A stretch of DNA of 39,615 nt. It comes from Mycolicibacterium pyrenivorans. Lineage in GTDB: Bacteria > Actinomycetota > Actinomycetes > Mycobacteriales > Mycobacteriaceae. The notes below the pieces were generated by a model that made no database searches, was not told the origin of the DNA, and saw nothing but the letters and a program-made list of their open reading frames with translations. Of this stretch, positions 7,798 through 15,342 are shown one piece after another; the stretch's first letter is position 1, and each line of letters starts with the position of its first letter. The translations under genes were made by a program, and so were the position numbers. The stretch covers positions 1 to 39,615 of the forward strand of contig NZ_JACKSH010000195.1 in the NCBI RefSeq assembly GCF_025821625.1, given 5' to 3'.

Positions 7798-8808
7798 ATG
7801 CCGACCTTGGTGCAACCGCTGCTGCCCGAACCTCGCGGGCCGATCTCGCTGTCCGTCATCGACCTGCTGACCGAGCGCGCTCCCCACCACCACCTGTCGA
7901 GGGTCGTGACCTCCCTCGTCGACGCCGATCCCTACGGACTCGACGTGCAACTCACGCTGTACCTCTGCTACGAGCTGCACTACCGCGGTTTCGCCGACGT
8001 CGACGCCGGCTGGGAATGGAATGCGGGCCTGCTGCACCTCCGCGGCCGGCTCGAGGAGTTGTTCCTGAACGCGGTTCGTGCCGATGTCGGTGAAATCGAG
8101 GACGGAGCGACCGCCGCCGCCGAGCTGGACCAGTTGTGCGTCGAACCCGTCGACGGCGCCGGGCCGTCGTACTACCTGCGCGATGAGGGCTCGTGGGAAC
8201 AGATGCGCGAGTACTTCGCCCACCGTTCCCTCTATCACCTCAAGGAGGGTGACCCGCACGCCTGGACCATTCCGCGTCTCACCGGTCAGGCCAAGGCGTC
8301 GTTCGTGGCCGTGGAGTTCGACGAGTTCGGCGGCGGGAAGGGTGCCCGACTCCATCAGCAGCTGTTCGCAGACCTGATGGCCGCGGCCGACCTGGACTCG
8401 TCCTATCTCAGGTACCTGCCCGATGTGCCCGCCGAGTCCCTCATTGTGGTGAATCTGATGTCGCTGTTCGGGCTGCACCGGCGGCTTCGCGGGTCTTCGG
8501 TGGGACATTTCGCGGCCACCGAGGTCACCTCCCCTCCGGGGTCGCGCCGGATGGCGCAGGCGCTGGAGCGCCTCGGGGCTCCGGCACCGTGCCGCGATTT
8601 CTACCTCGAGCACGTCGAGGCCGACGCCGTTCACGAACAGGTGGTCCGCACCGATGTGGTCGGCGATCTCGTCGCCCGCGAGCCGCAACTCGACCGCGAC
8701 GTGGTGTTCGGGATCCGGGCGTTCGCGGTGGTGGAGGACCGCTTGGCCGATCACCTCATGACGTGCTGGCGGGAAGGCCGTTCGTCACTGCGCAACCCCC
8801 TGGACTGA
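7798..8808 (+). CDS. Iron-containing redox enzyme family protein (heme-oxygenase-like fold)
   Basis: A 336-residue protein of the iron-containing redox enzyme (heme-oxygenase-like di-iron, HDO) group. Candidate ligands are in AVEFDEFGGGKGARLHQQLF (Glu173, Glu176, His186) and LEHVEADAVHE (His272, Glu274, His279), a spacing typical of HDO proteins, which use O2 at a non-heme di-iron site. Start ATG 7798 is chosen because a SigF-type promoter ends 13 bases upstream and sequence further upstream does not look coding. Its last 24 bases overlap the convergent CDGSH gene. The reaction is unknown; the iron-sulfur neighbour could be an electron partner (inference). Confidence 0.85.
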   Translation: MPTLVQPLLPEPRGPISLSVIDLLTERAPHHHLSRVVTSLVDADPYGLDVQLTLYLCYELHYRGFADVDAGWEWNAGLLHLRGRLEELFLNAVRADVGEIEDGATAAAELDQLCVEPVDGAGPSYYLRDEGSWEQMREYFAHRSLYHLKEGDPHAWTIPRLTGQAKASFVAVEFDEFGGGKGARLHQQLFADLMAAADLDSSYLRYLPDVPAESLIVVNLMSLFGLHRRLRGSSVGHFAATEVTSPPGSRRMAQALERLGAPAPCRDFYLEHVEADAVHEQVVRTDVVGDLVAREPQLDRDVVFGIRAFAVVEDRLADHLMTCWREGRSSLRNPLD

Positions 8809-9018
8809 ACCCTGGTCGGTTGCGTTGTCGCCGCGTTGGCGGCGGCGGTGGCTGGTGTCGCACAGCGGGTAGGTCTTGGACCGCCGGCAGGCGCAGATCG
8901 CGACCATGAAGCGGTCGGACTCGACGATTTTCCCGTCGGGCATCTCGATGCGCACCGGGCCCTCGACCATCACCGGGCCGCCCGGGACGACCCGGACCAG
9001 GCGCGGCTCGTCGGTCAC
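8785..9018 (-). CDS. CDGSH-type iron-sulfur protein
   Basis: A 77-residue protein with the full CDGSH pattern C-x-C-x2-S-x3-P-x-C-D-x-S-H: Cys42, Cys44, Cys53 and His57 would bind a [2Fe-2S] cluster; Gly of the CDGSH name is Thr here (CDTSH). The N-terminal 40 residues are a short beta-rich lead. GTG 9018 overlaps the TGA of the upstream methyltransferase gene by four bases (GTGA), so translation is likely coupled. The 3' end overlaps the heme-oxygenase-like gene on the other strand. Probable cytosolic electron carrier. Confidence 0.9.
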   Translation of the reverse strand: MTDEPRLVRVVPGGPVMVEGPVRIEMPDGKIVESDRFMVAICACRRSKTYPLCDTSHRRRQRGDNATDQGSVQGVAQ

Positions 9019-9707
9019 GGGGCGTCTGCCCGGATCACGACAAGCCGCTCCTCGCGCCGTCCCGCAGGCAACAAGCCCGCCCGGGTCAACCACTGCGCAC
9101 GCGCCGACATCACCGGACCGAATGGGATGAACTGCTGGGCAACGACTTCGGCGTGCATACCGTGGGCGCGCAACGCCGACAGCGTCTTGATGATGTTCGA
9201 GCACTCCGATTGGACCACCAGCAGGGTGCCTCCTTCGTCGACCAGTAACGGCACGGCGGCGCACAGCGGGTCGAGCACTGTTCGGCCGTCGGAACCGGCG
9301 TTCCACGCCTGCGCCGGGCCGGCCGTGGCGGGAATGGCGCTGCTGTCGTCGATCGGCGCCTGCGGCACATACGGAGGGTTGGCGACCACGAGGTCGAACG
9401 GCCCGTATTCCACCGCCCGCGACCACGACCCGCGGTGCACCTGCACGCTGACGCCCTCGGTGAGCGCGCTCGTGCGGGCGTGCCGCACCGCTCGCGAGCA
9501 GATGTCGAACGCGGACACCTCGGCCGCGCCCGCGGCGGCCGCCGCCACCGCCACCACGCCGCTGCCCGTGCACAGATCTGCGACACGTGCGCCCGGCACC
9601 AAACCGGACTGCTTCATGGCGGCTATGAGCAGGTGCGAATCTTCTTGTGGTGGATAGATCCCCACCGGCACCTCGGGCGCATCAAAGTCCGTGTAAGCGG
9701 TGGTCAC
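9015..9707 (-). CDS. HemK/Mtq2-type SAM-dependent methyltransferase
   Basis: A 230-residue class-I methyltransferase. SAM-binding motif DLCTGSG (44-50), acidic residue of motif II in AFDIC (67-70) and the NPPY catalytic motif (110-113) place it with the HemK/PrmC/Mtq2 enzymes that methylate amide nitrogens, usually glutamine of release factors. It lacks the N-terminal domain of PrmC, like the Mtq2/HemK2 subgroup. GTG 9707 is preceded by GGGAG with five bases of spacing. It overlaps the CDGSH gene by four bases, forming a two-gene operon. Whether it acts on a release factor or another target is open. Confidence 0.87.
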   Translation of the reverse strand: MTTAYTDFDAPEVPVGIYPPQEDSHLLIAAMKQSGLVPGARVADLCTGSGVVAVAAAAAGAAEVSAFDICSRAVRHARTSALTEGVSVQVHRGSWSRAVEYGPFDLVVANPPYVPQAPIDDSSAIPATAGPAQAWNAGSDGRTVLDPLCAAVPLLVDEGGTLLVVQSECSNIIKTLSALRAHGMHAEVVAQQFIPFGPVMSARAQWLTRAGLLPAGRREERLVVIRADAP

Positions 9708-9915
9708 GTCATCTCCCTGTGAGAACGGCCCGGCGCGGGCACAGCGTTGCTTCTCCTAAATGCCCCGTTCGTCGCGACCCAAACCACCGTGTGGGTCTAT
9801 TCCCGAGCGCACGCACCACCCGGGCCATCAGTCGTCAATCCTCTGAAAACCCCGGCGGCCGCCGCGCAGGTCGGTGAGGACCGCACCTTCGCCTACCTCG
9901 AGGTCAGCGGCGTGC
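9708..9915. other. Intergenic stretch, no gene recognised
   Basis: The 208 bases between the methyltransferase start and the GAF remnant hold only short open frames. A plus-strand frame ending at 9944 (ending in EVSGVLKTERIPNS) looks codon-biased for its last 30 codons but has no convincing start. I assign nothing. Confidence 0.4.
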
Positions 9916-10152
9916 TCAAAACGGAACGCATTCCCAATTCATAGGCCCGACGAGACCACGACGGCCACCGGTCCTTTCACCACCGGGATCGAACATGCTG
10001 ACGCCAGATCCCATGCTGCCCGCGATCGTGTCGGCCGCCGGCGATGTGATGGTGTTCGGTGCGGGCTCGAGCGTTTGGTCGGTGAGCAGCAGTCCCGACA
10101 TTCGGGCGAACGTCCCGGCCAACTCCTCGGCAGGGCTGGATTCTGCAGGCAC
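9916..10152 (-). pseudogene. Truncated GAF-domain (GAF-ANTAR type) gene remnant
   Basis: From GTG 10152, which has a good ribosome site (AGGAGG, nine bases upstream), the reading frame gives FARMSGLLLTDQTLEP, then TITSPAADTIAGSMGSGVSMFDPGG in pieces typical of the N-terminal half of mycobacterial GAF-ANTAR proteins. After about residue 62 the similarity stops and the frame ends at 9916, giving 78 residues rather than about 230. A one-base shift near 9975 would restore a GAF-like string (RTVAVVVSSG), so both frameshift and truncation are likely. No ANTAR domain follows. Confidence 0.6.
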
Positions 10153-10467
10153 GGGTACTCGCCTCCTCTTACGTCGCCGCACTACGTAGGCCGCCCCGGC
10201 GCGTCTGAGGTACCGGTATATCCTCCGTACGAGTTCAGCTGTAGCCGCCCCCCGTTGGCGGTCGCGTTCCTGGCGTTTGGGGTGCTGATCGCGATCCAGA
10301 GTGCAGCCGAGTCCTGAAGCCACGTTCTCGAGGCGCGGGACACTGGCGGTGTAGTCGGCCATTGCGGAAGTCGTCAGTTTGCGGAAGTCGTCAGTTTGCG
10401 GAAGTCGAGGACGGAGCCGCGCAGGCGCTCCAACCGCGCCGTTGCGCGCCGCAGGAGGAGGGCATCC
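10153..10467. other. Intergenic region upstream of MFS gene
   Basis: 315 bases between the GAF remnant and the MFS transporter. It holds the 17-bp tandem repeats at 10361-10410 and the ribosome site of the MFS gene, but no gene I can support. Confidence 0.4.
10361..10410. repeat. Three tandem copies of a 17-bp unit
   Basis: Units at 10361-10377, 10378-10394 and 10395-10410 share TTGCGGAAGTCGTCAG; the first differs in one leading base and the third diverges after AAGTCG. They sit 58 bases before the MFS start codon, where they could be a repeated regulator site or a slippage product. Confidence 0.75.
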
Positions 10468-11637
10468 ATGACGCTCTCCGCGGGCGGCCGGGTTAGCCTG
10501 GCTGGAGCGGCGGTGGTCGGGGTCGCGTTCGGCATGGCCCGTTACGCCTACGGTCTGACGCTGCCGGGCATCCGGCAGGAGTTGGCGCTGTCCGAGCTGG
10601 TGCTCGGCCTTGTCGCCAGCGCCACGTTCGCCGGCTACCTGGCCGGTCTGCTACTCGCCGGCCCGCTCGCCGCTCGCCGCGGCTCGCGCGCTCCGACGAC
10701 AGTCGGTGGGGCCTGCGGCGCTCTGGGGGCGGTGATCGTGACGGTCGCGCAATCCCCCTGGTTGCTAGCCGCGGGTGCTGTCTTGGCCGGTGGCGCGGGC
10801 GGCTGGGTGTGGGCGCCCTACTCCGACATCGTGACGCGGACGGTGTCGCTGCGGCAGCAGCCCAAAGCGTTAGCCGTCATCACAACCGGCACCAGCGGCG
10901 GGCTGGTGGTTCTGGGTGGCTTGGCGATCCTCGCCGCGCTGGGTTCCTGGCGGCTGGTCTGGGGCGGCATCGCCTTTGCAGCTGTGGCCGCCGCCGTCGT
11001 GAACGTCCGCCTGGTGCCGCGAACCAAGCTGGCTCCACTCCCGGACGGACCACGTCGTGCCCCGTCGCTCGCGAAAGCGCTGCGGGTCCCGGCCGGCTAC
11101 TCCGTGGTGTACTTCGCGGTCGTCGTCATCTACTTCACCTACGCAGCGGACGTGCTCGACCGCGGCGACCTCCCGCCGGCCGCCGTCCCAGTGCTGTACG
11201 CGACCATCGGCGTCACCGGCGTGGTAGGCGTGGCGACGGGGGCTGCCGCGAGGCGACTGTGCAGCCTCCGGGTCGCGGCGCTGTGCCTCGTGGCGTTGGC
11301 TGCGGCGTCAGCGCTCCTCGGGCTGGCCGGGAGCTCACTGGCGGCGACGGCGGCCTCAGCGTGCATCTTCGGCGTGGGGTACATGACCGGGTCGGCGGTG
11401 CTCGCCGTATGGACCGCGGAGCTGGTGCCCGACCGCGCAGGTGCGGCGTTCACGAGCTGCCTGGTTGTGGGAGCCGTGAGCTCGGTCGCAGCGCCGGCCC
11501 TCGCCGGTGCGGTGATCCCTGGTCTAGGGCTGGGGACGCTGCTCGCCCTCACCGCCGCGGCGGCGCTGCTCACTGCGATCGCGCTGATCCTTTATGGGTT
11601 GTCGGGACGGGGGGCCCGCGCAGAGAACAGACTGTGA
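10468..11637 (+). CDS. MFS transporter, YbfB/YjiJ-like
   Basis: A 389-residue membrane protein with about 12 hydrophobic segments. The opening GVAFGMARYAYGLTLPGIRQEL is characteristic of the YbfB/YjiJ MFS subgroup, and the loop GPLAARRGSRAP after TM2 corresponds to the MFS motif A region. ATG 10468 is chosen because AGGAGGAGG lies 7-15 bases upstream; the frame is open further back to 10396 but through repeats. Substrate unknown; efflux of a small molecule is the usual role. No regulator is adjacent apart from the decayed GAF gene. Confidence 0.85.
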   Translation: MTLSAGGRVSLAGAAVVGVAFGMARYAYGLTLPGIRQELALSELVLGLVASATFAGYLAGLLLAGPLAARRGSRAPTTVGGACGALGAVIVTVAQSPWLLAAGAVLAGGAGGWVWAPYSDIVTRTVSLRQQPKALAVITTGTSGGLVVLGGLAILAALGSWRLVWGGIAFAAVAAAVVNVRLVPRTKLAPLPDGPRRAPSLAKALRVPAGYSVVYFAVVVIYFTYAADVLDRGDLPPAAVPVLYATIGVTGVVGVATGAAARRLCSLRVAALCLVALAAASALLGLAGSSLAATAASACIFGVGYMTGSAVLAVWTAELVPDRAGAAFTSCLVVGAVSSVAAPALAGAVIPGLGLGTLLALTAAAALLTAIALILYGLSGRGARAENRL

Positions 11638-11985
11638 CACACGACCGTCAGCGCCTCTCGAACACCGTCGCTTCCGGCGGACATCGCTGCCAGTCGTCGG
11701 ACTCCCAGCTATCGCCAGGCGTCCTTTGTCGCACCGAGGTTTGGCCGAGTTCAGCGGGGCTAACCTGCCCGCACATCTTCGAGCCAAGTGGCATTTCTTG
11801 TGTTCGCTGCGAGAAAGAGTTACTCCCATTAGTGCCTTGTTCGACTCCAAAACGCCCTTGTCTGGTGGCAGTCTCGCCTACCCCACGCCTTTCGAGTACT
11901 CCGCGGCTGAGTGGACCGATCTCCTCACCACACATCAAGCGCAGGAGTCCGCCAAACCCCGGGTTTCGCGCCCGTTCCCGTCAGC
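11638..11985. other. Intergenic region of lower GC, no gene recognised
   Basis: 348 bases between the MFS gene and the DUF3159 gene. GC content is visibly lower than in the flanking genes. A minus-strand frame (11648-11938, 96 residues) and a plus frame across it show no family resemblance and lack ribosome sites. Could be decayed coding DNA or an RNA gene; not assigned. Confidence 0.4.
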
Positions 11986-12603
11986 TCAGGTCGTGCGGGG
12001 AAGCGCGCGCACCGCCGTGCGGATGGCGAGGTAGATCAGCGACGAAGTGACCGCGAACACCGGCCATCCCATCGCGATCCGTGCGGCCGCGAGCAGCCCC
12101 TCCTGGTCGGTGTCGTACAGGTAGTACTGCACGAGGAAGCGCGACCAGGACACCACCGCCATCGTGGCCGTGACGATGTCGAAGGCGAGCCGCACCCGCG
12201 GTGTCCGGCGCCAGGAGTCGTCGCGTCCGGTGATCCTGGCCCAGATCACGCCGACCAACGGTCGCCGGATCAGCACGGAGATCGTGAACGCGACCGCCAG
12301 CCCCAGGTACATCCAGATACCCGGCAGATAGAAGTTCTTCGCCTGACCGGTCACCAACGCGAACGCGGCGCACACGCCGACGCCGGCGAAGCCCAGCACC
12401 GCCGGCCGGGTGGACTCCCGTCGCAGCAGTTTCCAACCGAGGACGGCGGCCGCCGCAGACAACGCCGCGACGATCGCCGCAACGAGCCCTGCCGCAGGGG
12501 ACACGAGCGCGAACACGGTGACGGGCAGCGCGGTGTACACCAGTCCGCGAACTCCACCCGCCCTGGCCAGCAGACCGTCGATCGGCGCACCGGCGTTGGT
12601 CAT
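11986..12603 (-). CDS. DUF3159 family membrane protein
   Basis: A 205-residue protein with about five to six hydrophobic segments, resembling the actinobacterial DUF3159 family; the opening GGVRGLVYTALPVTVFALV and the middle KNFYLPGIWMYLGLAVAF blocks are typical. ATG 12603 is chosen since the family begins close to the GGVRG motif; an upstream in-frame codon at 12762 would add 53 basic residues unlike the family. Function unknown. Divergent from the MscS gene. Confidence 0.8.
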   Translation of the reverse strand: MTNAGAPIDGLLARAGGVRGLVYTALPVTVFALVSPAAGLVAAIVAALSAAAAVLGWKLLRRESTRPAVLGFAGVGVCAAFALVTGQAKNFYLPGIWMYLGLAVAFTISVLIRRPLVGVIWARITGRDDSWRRTPRVRLAFDIVTATMAVVSWSRFLVQYYLYDTDQEGLLAAARIAMGWPVFAVTSSLIYLAIRTAVRALPRTT

Positions 12604-12790
12604 GTGGTTCAGGTTACTGACCACCACCGAAACGGCCATCGAAGAGCCGGCCCGCCGCACCCCGTGTGAGTTCACTCTCAATACCTCGATCTGCGGCTCG
12701 TGGCGTTTGGCCGGCGAATCGCACCGGGAACGCTTCATGGGTCGCCACCGAAGTCGTCCCATTCCCCACGATCAAGGAGCAGACATCGTC

Positions 12791-14011
12791 TTGCCGGAGT
12801 TCTTCGAGCCCGCCAGTCACCTCGCCGCCATCGCCGCGTGGGTCGCCGGTGCGGTCGCCATCGCCTACGCGATCGGGCTGGGACTGTCCTGGACTGTGCA
12901 GCGCCTGGGCCGGCGAAGTGCCATCGTGCGCGACATCGTGCAGCTCACGCGTCGGCCGGTGCGCGCCACACTAGTGGTGATCGCGGTCTCGGCGACCGTG
13001 CGCCGAGTCGCCGACCCCGAGTCGAGTTGGCGCGGCTGGTTCGATCATCTGCTGGTGATCGCACTGGTCGGCACCATCACCTGGCTGCTGGCCAGTCTGG
13101 TGATGGTCGCCGAACGCCGGGCGATCGACCGCTTCGCCGGCGGCGACGCCGGCCTGACGGATGCCGACCGGCACCGCAGGAAGATCCGCACGCAGGTCAC
13201 CACCTTGCGCCGGCTCGTGATCGCCGTTGTGGTCGTGCTCGGCGGCGCGGCGGCATTGATGACGTTCCCGTCGTTCAGCGATATCGGCAAGACGTTGTTC
13301 GCGTCGGCCGGTGTGCTGTCGGTCGTCGCCGGCCTGGCCGCCCAGACGTCGCTGGGCGCGGCGTTCGCCGGCATCCAGATCGCGTTCTCCGACGCGATCC
13401 GCGTCGGAGACGTCGTCGTGCTGGAGGAGGAGTGGGGCCGCATCGAGGAGATCACGCTGACCTACGTCGTCGTCCATCTGTGGGACGAGCGCCGTCTGGT
13501 GCTGCCTTGCACGTACTTCACCACGACGCCCTTCCAGAACTGGACCCGCAACGCCACCGAGCTGCTCGGCACCGCCGAGCTCGACGTGGACTTCACCGTG
13601 CCGTTCGACGAGATGCGCGCCGAGTTGGACCGCCTGCTGCACGCCAACCCACTGTGGGACGAGCGTGTCGGAGTCCTGCAGGTGACCGACGCGGTGGACG
13701 GCTACGTCCGGGTGCGGATGCTCGTCAGTGCGCCCAACGCCGGGGCGCTGTTCGACCTTCGGTGCGATGTGCGGGAGGGCATGGTCAACTGGCTGCAGCG
13801 CGAGCACCCCGGCGCGCTGCCGCGCCGCCGGATCGAGCATCAGAGCGGTCGCGACGACACGAGCCGAAGCAGCGCCGCCCCCCGCAGGGACCGCCAGGCC
13901 GACTCCGGCTTGTTCAGCGGCACCCCTGAAGCCGAGCGCCGCGGCCGGGCCTTCGATCAACCCGACGACCGGGATCGCGATCTGGTCCGCGTCCGCTACG
14001 ACGGCGGCTGA
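12791..14011 (+). CDS. MscS-family mechanosensitive ion channel
   Basis: A protein of about 406 residues: four N-terminal hydrophobic helices, then the pore helix and MscS beta domain. Pore-like GLAAQTSLGAAFAGIQIAFSD matches the MscS TM3 region, followed by IRVGDVVVLEEEWGRIEEITLTYVVV and FQNWTRN, the typical beta-domain strings. The C-terminal tail after about residue 345 is charged and disordered. TTG 12791 with AAGGAG 11-16 bases upstream is my choice; ATG 12737 in the same frame would add 18 residues. It acts as a tension-gated release valve on osmotic downshift. Converges on a DUF5313 gene. Confidence 0.87.
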   Translation: MPEFFEPASHLAAIAAWVAGAVAIAYAIGLGLSWTVQRLGRRSAIVRDIVQLTRRPVRATLVVIAVSATVRRVADPESSWRGWFDHLLVIALVGTITWLLASLVMVAERRAIDRFAGGDAGLTDADRHRRKIRTQVTTLRRLVIAVVVVLGGAAALMTFPSFSDIGKTLFASAGVLSVVAGLAAQTSLGAAFAGIQIAFSDAIRVGDVVVLEEEWGRIEEITLTYVVVHLWDERRLVLPCTYFTTTPFQNWTRNATELLGTAELDVDFTVPFDEMRAELDRLLHANPLWDERVGVLQVTDAVDGYVRVRMLVSAPNAGALFDLRCDVREGMVNWLQREHPGALPRRRIEHQSGRDDTSRSSAAPRRDRQADSGLFSGTPEAERRGRAFDQPDDRDRDLVRVRYDGG

Positions 14012-14021
14012 GCACCCGGGT

Positions 14022-14441
14022 TCAGTGGAACGGATTGCTGTTCGACTGCCATTCGGCTGACTCCGGTCGCGGACCGAAGCGGCGGATGTAGTCCTCGTCG
14101 ATGTGCGCCTTCTTCTTGCGGTTGATCACGTCCACGAGGTTGGGATCGAGCCCGTGCTGCGCCAGCCGGTGGCGGCGCCACACCTTGTTGAGCGCGAGCG
14201 CCATCAGCAGTGCCCAGCAATAGATCGGCACGGTCATCTCCAGGTGCACGTACAGCGACGCGGGCAACAACCACAGGGGCGCGAGGACCACCAGCGGCGG
14301 AATCGCCATCCTGATCATGTGCCTGCGCACCGCACCCTGACCGGCGAGGTCCTCGGCCACCCAGTTGCGCATCGAGGACGGGAGGCGACGCCCGTAGGAA
14401 TAGGCGATCCTCTGCAGAAACGACGGTTGGTCCGTGGCCAC
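14022..14441 (-). CDS. DUF5313 family membrane protein
   Basis: A 139-residue mycobacterial protein with two hydrophobic segments (about 46-60 and 66-86) and the conserved lead YGRRLPSSMRNWVAEDLAG followed by RRHRLAQHGLDPNLVD. It matches DUF5313. GTG 14441 has AGGGAG six bases upstream. It starts 12 bases after the MarR stop, so the two genes form an operon. Function unknown. Confidence 0.82.
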   Translation of the reverse strand: MATDQPSFLQRIAYSYGRRLPSSMRNWVAEDLAGQGAVRRHMIRMAIPPLVVLAPLWLLPASLYVHLEMTVPIYCWALLMALALNKVWRRHRLAQHGLDPNLVDVINRKKKAHIDEDYIRRFGPRPESAEWQSNSNPFH

Positions 14442-14453
14442 GATGGCTCCCTG

Positions 14454-14960
14454 TCAGTCTTCGGTGGGTTGTCGGAGTGCGCCTGCGGCGAGCGCCGCGG
14501 CGTTGATGCTGCTCAGTACCCGGTGCAGTTCCTCCAGCTCGGCGAGGTCCACACCGAGGCGGGCCACGACGGCGTCGGGGACCGAGAGCGCGCGGTCCCG
14601 CAGCGCAGTGCCCTCCTCGGTAAGCTCGACCTCGGTCGAGCGTTCGTCGGCGGCGCTTCGGCTACGGCTGATCAACCCCAGTGCTTCCAGGCGCTTCAGC
14701 ATCGGCGACAGCGTCGCCGAGTCCAGTTGCAGCACGGTGGCGATCTGTTTGACCGACAGCGGCGAGCGCGCGCCGGGATGCGTCTTCTGGTGGTCCCACA
14801 GCGCGAGCATCACCAGGTACTGCGGGTGGGTCAGACCGAGCGGCTCGAGCAGCGGCCGGTACACCGCCAGGACGGCCCTGTTGGTGACCGCGAGTGCGAA
14901 ACACACCTGCCGTTGCAGGGCGAGTGGATCGACCTCGAGGTCGGCGGGCGCGGACACCAC
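14454..14960 (-). CDS. MarR-family transcriptional regulator
   Basis: A 168-residue winged-helix regulator. The helix-turn-helix is in LSVKQIATVLQLDSATLSPMLKRLEALGLI and the wing in RSRSAADERSTEVELTEEG, as in MarR/OhrR proteins. No conserved N-terminal redox cysteine of OhrR type is obvious (one Cys near residue 17 in RQVCFAL could serve). Two adjacent GTG codons (14960, 14957) can start it; a TACGAT -10-like hexamer lies just upstream and there is no ribosome site, so the message may be leaderless. It is divergent from a metallothionein-like gene across a palindrome at 14978-14991, and leads an operon with DUF5313. Confidence 0.88.
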   Translation of the reverse strand: MVSAPADLEVDPLALQRQVCFALAVTNRAVLAVYRPLLEPLGLTHPQYLVMLALWDHQKTHPGARSPLSVKQIATVLQLDSATLSPMLKRLEALGLISRSRSAADERSTEVELTEEGTALRDRALSVPDAVVARLGVDLAELEELHRVLSSINAAALAAGALRQPTED

Positions 14961-14977
14961 TTCATCGTACGCGAATA

Positions 14978-14991
14978 GATAGTGCCCTATC
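14978..14991. promoter_or_regulatory. Palindromic operator candidate between MarR and zinc-ribbon genes
   Basis: GATAG (14978-14982) and CTATC (14987-14991) are perfect inverted arms around TGCC. The site lies 18 bases before the MarR start and 66 bases before the divergent gene. MarR proteins usually bind such palindromes in their own promoter, so it is a good candidate for the adjacent regulator. Confidence 0.5.
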
Positions 14992-15002
14992 CAACGCCTC
15001 AC

Positions 15003-15027
15003 GTTTGCCGTCGTCCGACGCGGGAAC
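15003..15027 (+). promoter_or_regulatory. SigF-like promoter of the metallothionein-like gene
   Basis: GTTT (15003-15006), 15 bases, GGGAAC (15022-15027). The -35 part is perfect; the -10 part differs from GGGTAN at one base. The start would lie near 15035, just before the ribosome site at 15046. Confidence 0.35.
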
Positions 15028-15056
15028 ACGACCTGCGAGTCGAACGAGGAGGAAAC

Positions 15057-15311
15057 ATGGCGATCTGCGATACGTGCGGGAACGACTACGACAAGGCTTT
15101 CACCGTCAGCTGGCCGGACGGACGGTCGGCGACGTTCGACAGCGTGGAATGCGCTGCCGCGCAACTCGCTCCGGAATGCGGACACTGCGGCTGCCGCATC
15201 CTGGGCCACGGCATCGAGACCGACGAGGGGATCTTCTGCTGCGCGCACTGCGCCCGCAAGGACACCAACGCCGACGTCAACGACCGCTATCCGGTACCCG
15301 CAGGCGGCTGA
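15057..15311 (+). CDS. Small cysteine-rich metallothionein-like / zinc-ribbon protein
   Basis: An 84-residue protein with nine cysteines: Cys4, 7, 32, 41, 44, 46, 61, 62, 65. The second half, CGHCGCRILGHGIETDEGIFCCAHCARK in two pieces, has the spacing C-x2-C-x-C, Gly, then F-C-C-x2-C of bacterial SmtA-type metallothioneins, while CDTCG near the start adds a zinc-ribbon half. It probably binds zinc or copper in the cytosol, as storage, detoxification or a structural site. ATG 15057 has GAGGAGG five bases upstream. Divergent from a MarR gene and preceded by a SigF-like promoter, so it may be stress-induced. The family name is uncertain. Confidence 0.75.
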   Translation: MAICDTCGNDYDKAFTVSWPDGRSATFDSVECAAAQLAPECGHCGCRILGHGIETDEGIFCCAHCARKDTNADVNDRYPVPAGG

Positions 15312-15315
15312 ACCG

Positions 15316-15336
15316 GGCCGCCGGCCACAGGCGGCC
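15316..15336. terminator. Hairpin between convergent genes
   Basis: GGCCGCC (15316-15322) and GGCGGCC (15330-15336) form a perfect 7-bp stem around a 7-base loop, between the stop codons of the zinc-ribbon gene and the cutinase gene. No U-tract follows on either strand, as is common for mycobacterial terminators. Confidence 0.5.
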
Positions 15337-15342
15337 GACGGC

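Noticed and set aside
11638..11985. Possible 13E12-type or HNH remnant in the low-GC gap
   Set aside because: Translations in all frames lack the expected motifs; I could not support any call.
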